Shown one piece after another: positions 29,909 through 32,479 of a stretch of 32,479 bases of DNA (the stretch's first letter is position 1; each line of letters starts with the position of its first letter). Both the position numbers and the translations under genes were made by a program. Below the pieces are notes generated by a model. The model was not told where the DNA came from, did not search any database, and saw only the letters and a program-made list of their open reading frames with translations. The DNA is from Caryophanales bacterium UBA2289 (GTDB lineage Bacteria; Bacillota_I; Bacilli_A; Izemoplasmatales; Hujiaoplasmataceae): positions 1 to 32,479 of the forward strand of contig DDWJ01000036.1 of the NCBI GenBank assembly GCA_002345505.1, in the 5' to 3' direction.

Positions 29909-31294
29909 ATGAAAAAATTATTAACTATTCCAATTCTTTTAATTATTATATTACTAATTAGTTGTTCAAACAATCTAAGTGTTGTTTACGTAATAGGCCA
30001 TGGTCAAGATAATATCATTGGTCAAATAGACAGAGACAGCCATGTTGTGCCTATTGATTCACCTTCAGTAGAAAACAGAGTTTTTTTTGGTTGGTATACC
30101 GATGAAGATTTTACTAATCTATTTGATTTTAGCTCTGTGATAGAAAAAAAGACTATTTTATATGCTAGATTTAGTTTATATGAGTTAGGAAAAGAAAATT
30201 ACTTGAGATATAAGGATGACGATAAATATGGATTTCTTACTCCTCTTGGCGATACTGTAGTTGATGCAAAGTATGATTATGTTGATACATTTAGATATGG
30301 GTACGCACTAGTTGTAAAAGACAATCAATTCACTTTCATTGATACAATCGGGAACGAAATTAGTAGATGGTTTGAATGGGAATCAAATATTTCATCTTAC
30401 TTGTCTAACAATGTCCATTTTTCAAAAGATGGTATTGTTGTTCTCATTGACTCCAACAAAACCAATATCATCTATAATATACTTGAAGATAGTATCTTAG
30501 AAGTACCTAATTTTTATATTCAACCGAACAAGTACTTTGAAAACGGATTAGTTTCAGCTTACAAAAAGGATACTAACGGTGATGTTTTATATGATAGTTG
30601 TGTCTACATTAACGCTAAAGGAGAAATTGAAATAGAAAGTGATTTTATTGAATGCTCAAATTTTTCAGATGGATTTGCAGTTGTGAAAACTCAAGAGTCA
30701 AAAAATATTATAATTAACTCACTGGGAGAAATTGTTTCAGAAAACAATTATGGAAAATTTAATTACATGAATGATGGAATTAAACCAGTTATATTCCGTG
30801 ATGGTTATGCTATTACAACCATCGGTAATATTGGTTCGGTTATTACTAACTCAATTATAAATACTTCAGGAGATATAATTTTCGAAATAGAGATTAATGA
30901 TATCACTATTCCGAACGATAAAATCATTGACTTTTACGATGGGTATGTACTAACTTATAATAACCATAACAAAATTGCGGTTTATAATTTAAATAAGGAA
31001 AAAATACTGGATTATATATACTATATGCCTAATCAATTATCACTGGGTTTATTTGATGGAATGGTTGTTGTTAGAAATGAAGACGGAACAAAATACGGCG
31101 CCTATAATTTGGATAAGAGCGAACTAACTGTCAACTTTGATTATGATTATTTAAGTCCATTCAAAGATGGCTATTCTGTGGCAAAAAAAGATGGCTTATA
31201 TGGAGTTGTTGACAAAAATAATAATATTATTATTCCGTTTGCTTACTCATATCTATCAAATGTATATCATGTAAATACACCTAAAGATTTTTAA
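29909..31294 (+). CDS. WG-repeat surface lipoprotein with InlB-type module
   Basis: A 461-residue lipoprotein. Signal peptide ends in the lipobox LLISC (Cys about 19). Residues about 25-90 form an InlB B-repeat/Flg_new-like unit ending FFGWYTDEDFTNLFDF and YARF. The remainder carries WG/KWG-type beta repeats of about 45 residues, seen clearly as KYGFLTPLGDTVVDAKYDYV and later as GLYGVVDKNNNIIIPFAYSY, with degenerate copies between. WG repeats usually mediate extracellular binding; the target is unknown. It is the second gene of a two-gene unit (SD AGGAG). Architecture parallels the LRR lipoprotein at the start of the window. Confidence 0.88.
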   Translation: MKKLLTIPILLIIILLISCSNNLSVVYVIGHGQDNIIGQIDRDSHVVPIDSPSVENRVFFGWYTDEDFTNLFDFSSVIEKKTILYARFSLYELGKENYLRYKDDDKYGFLTPLGDTVVDAKYDYVDTFRYGYALVVKDNQFTFIDTIGNEISRWFEWESNISSYLSNNVHFSKDGIVVLIDSNKTNIIYNILEDSILEVPNFYIQPNKYFENGLVSAYKKDTNGDVLYDSCVYINAKGEIEIESDFIECSNFSDGFAVVKTQESKNIIINSLGEIVSENNYGKFNYMNDGIKPVIFRDGYAITTIGNIGSVITNSIINTSGDIIFEIEINDITIPNDKIIDFYDGYVLTYNNHNKIAVYNLNKEKILDYIYYMPNQLSLGLFDGMVVVRNEDGTKYGAYNLDKSELTVNFDYDYLSPFKDGYSVAKKDGLYGVVDKNNNIIIPFAYSYLSNVYHVNTPKDF

Positions 31295-31310
31295 ATTATT
31301 AACTACTTAG

Positions 31311-31339
31311 AGAATTCTCTCATAGAGAATTCTTTTTTT
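31311..31339 (+). terminator. Terminator of the WG-lipoprotein operon
   Basis: Perfect 10-bp stem AGAATTCTCT / AGAGAATTCT around CAT, followed by seven Ts. Confidence 0.85.
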
Positions 31340-31422
31340 ATTTTAGGGAACTTTTTCTATAGAAGAATCTGAAGTGAAATCATGTACAAAAAAAGTAATA
31401 AGAAATGTATTTACCAAATAAA

Positions 31423-31451
31423 TTGTTAAAATACAGATAACATGATATAAT
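31423..31451 (+). promoter_or_regulatory. Promoter of the exchanger gene
   Basis: TTGTTA (31423-31428), exactly 17 bases, TATAAT (31446-31451) with extended TGA. SD AAGGAG follows at about 31479. Confidence 0.7.
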
Positions 31452-31490
31452 TTTTCTTGTTAAAAAAGTTGAATTTCAAGGAGAGATAAA

Positions 31491-32456
31491 GTGAGTTATT
31501 TATTGCTTATAGTAGGTTTTGTTTTACTTGTAAAAGGTGCTGATCTTTTTGTGGAAGGATCATCAAAACTTGCTAAAATTTTAAGAATCCCACCTATAAT
31601 TATCGGTTTGACGATTGTCGCTTTTGGGACATCTACTCCAGAAGCCGCTGTTAGCATATCTGCCAGCATTAATGGCAGCGAAGGCATTTCGTTAGGGAAT
31701 GTTATTGGATCAAACCTAGTTAATATCTCTTTGATTTTAGGGTTAACCACTGTTATCACACCGATGATTGTACAAAAGAAAACCATCGTTAAAGAAATAC
31801 CTTTAGCTTTATTAGGAAGCGTGGCTTTGTTAGTTATGTTACTCGATACTTCTTTAACTTCTGAAACCGTCAATTCCTTATCAAGAACAGATGGAATCAT
31901 TCTATTATTATTTTTTGGAGTATTTGTATATTATATTGTTGAAGTCGCAATCAAGAATAAAAACAATCAAAAGATTTACTTCATAGAAAAAGACGATAAA
32001 AAACCTTCAGTACTTCCTAGTTTATTAAAACTATTAATTGGATTAGGCGGTCTTGTGCTAGGTGGATGGCTAGTAGTTAAATACGGTCAAGAAATTGCAC
32101 TTTCTTTAGGGATGAGCGAAACACTCGTTGGTTTAACGATTGTTTCTATCGGTACATCATTACCTGAACTTGTAACCTCGGTAACAGCGGCCCTTAAAAA
32201 AGAGAGCGAAATAGCGCTCGGAAATATCATCGGCAGTAATATTTTTAATATTATGTTTGTCCTAGGGATTTCATCAACTATTAACCCTATTACAATCAGC
32301 AGTAACATCGTTATTGATATAGTATTGATGATAATGGTTACTTTTGTTGTTATGATTTTCGCAACAACCCACAAACGAAAAATCAACCGAATTGAAGGTA
32401 GTGTCTTACTGGCAATCTATCTTGCATATCTGACATTTATCTTAATCAGAAATTAA
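31491..32456 (+). CDS. YrbG-type Na+/Ca2+ exchanger (CaCA family)
   Basis: A 321-residue membrane antiporter with about ten helices in two inverted halves. Each half has the alpha-repeat ion-binding motif: GTSTPE (46-51) with GNVIGSN (69-75), and GTSLPEL with GNIIGSN (about 220-250). The conserved acids are Glu in TPE and PE. It exports Ca2+ (or similar cations) in exchange for Na+ or H+. Start is GTG, with GGAGAG at a normal distance. A central acidic/lysine-rich loop (FIEKDDKKPS) separates the halves. Complete; the last 23 bases of the window hold nothing assignable. Confidence 0.94.
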   Translation: MSYLLLIVGFVLLVKGADLFVEGSSKLAKILRIPPIIIGLTIVAFGTSTPEAAVSISASINGSEGISLGNVIGSNLVNISLILGLTTVITPMIVQKKTIVKEIPLALLGSVALLVMLLDTSLTSETVNSLSRTDGIILLLFFGVFVYYIVEVAIKNKNNQKIYFIEKDDKKPSVLPSLLKLLIGLGGLVLGGWLVVKYGQEIALSLGMSETLVGLTIVSIGTSLPELVTSVTAALKKESEIALGNIIGSNIFNIMFVLGISSTINPITISSNIVIDIVLMIMVTFVVMIFATTHKRKINRIEGSVLLAIYLAYLTFILIRN

Positions 32457-32479
32457 AAGGGCCTGTAAAGAATTAGAAA

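Noticed and set aside
1..32479. UGA-as-tryptophan code (Mycoplasma type)
   Set aside because: TGA ends queG, csoR-adjacent copA, psuK and other genes with exact ATGA overlaps, and Trp is encoded by TGG.

Overview
The window is AT-rich, gene-dense bacterial DNA that looks like a low-GC Firmicutes/Mollicutes lineage. TGA acts as a normal stop: four ATGA start/stop overlaps occur, queG ends in TGA and tryptophan is TGG. Genetic code 11 therefore applies, which excludes Mycoplasma/Spiroplasma. Lipobox surface proteins with InlB-type, leucine-rich or WG repeats, an H+-pyrophosphatase, DUF438 proteins and strong SD sites would suit Acholeplasma-like or Izemoplasma-like bacteria or a related low-GC Firmicute. 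This placement is inference; no rRNA or other marker gene is present. No tRNA, rRNA, CRISPR array, prophage or insertion sequence was recognised.

Layout. 1-3.5 kb: divergent surface lipoproteins (BspA-type LRR protein; M6-type metalloprotease on a Thr/Ser-rich stalk). 3.5-7.5 kb, minus strand: a small unknown protein, a zinc-type CDF exporter coupled to an O-antigen-ligase-like membrane protein, and a fusion of a degenerate PLP fold-type-II domain with a GNAT acetyltransferase. 7.5-12.7 kb, minus strand: a redox/gas-response-like block made of a Crp/Fnr regulator with two CxxC pairs, a DUF438-hemerythrin-PAS protein, a YbaN-type membrane protein, thioredoxin reductase, a Pr6Pr-type membrane protein and a second DUF438 protein. 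A perfect TGTGA-N6-TCACA palindrome lies at -41.5 of the predicted DUF438 promoter. 12.8-16.2 kb: nitrilase-family amidase, HAD phosphatase, cupin, small membrane protein and queG.

16.2-21.2 kb is a divergent copper/thiol region. copZ-copA-csoR runs left. A second, ligand-altered CsoR-family gene, a TrxR-like flavoprotein and a double-thioredoxin protein run right. Both promoters carry GGGGGTAT-type CsoR operators. 21.3-23.5 kb is hppA. 23.5-28.8 kb is nucleoside salvage on the minus strand: psuK-psuG-DUF2087-rbsK-nucleoside hydrolase, preceded by a separately transcribed PTS_EIIC_2-type permease. These enzymes convert pseudouridine and ordinary nucleosides to ribose 5-phosphate plus base. 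29-31.3 kb: a secreted unknown protein and a WG-repeat lipoprotein. 31.5-32.5 kb: a YrbG-type Na+/Ca2+ exchanger.

Most promising for follow-up: the Fnr-box/hairpin control region at 12.0 kb with its module, the PLP-GNAT fusion, the altered CsoR with its redox operon, and a small palindrome shared by the cupin and CsoR-like promoters.
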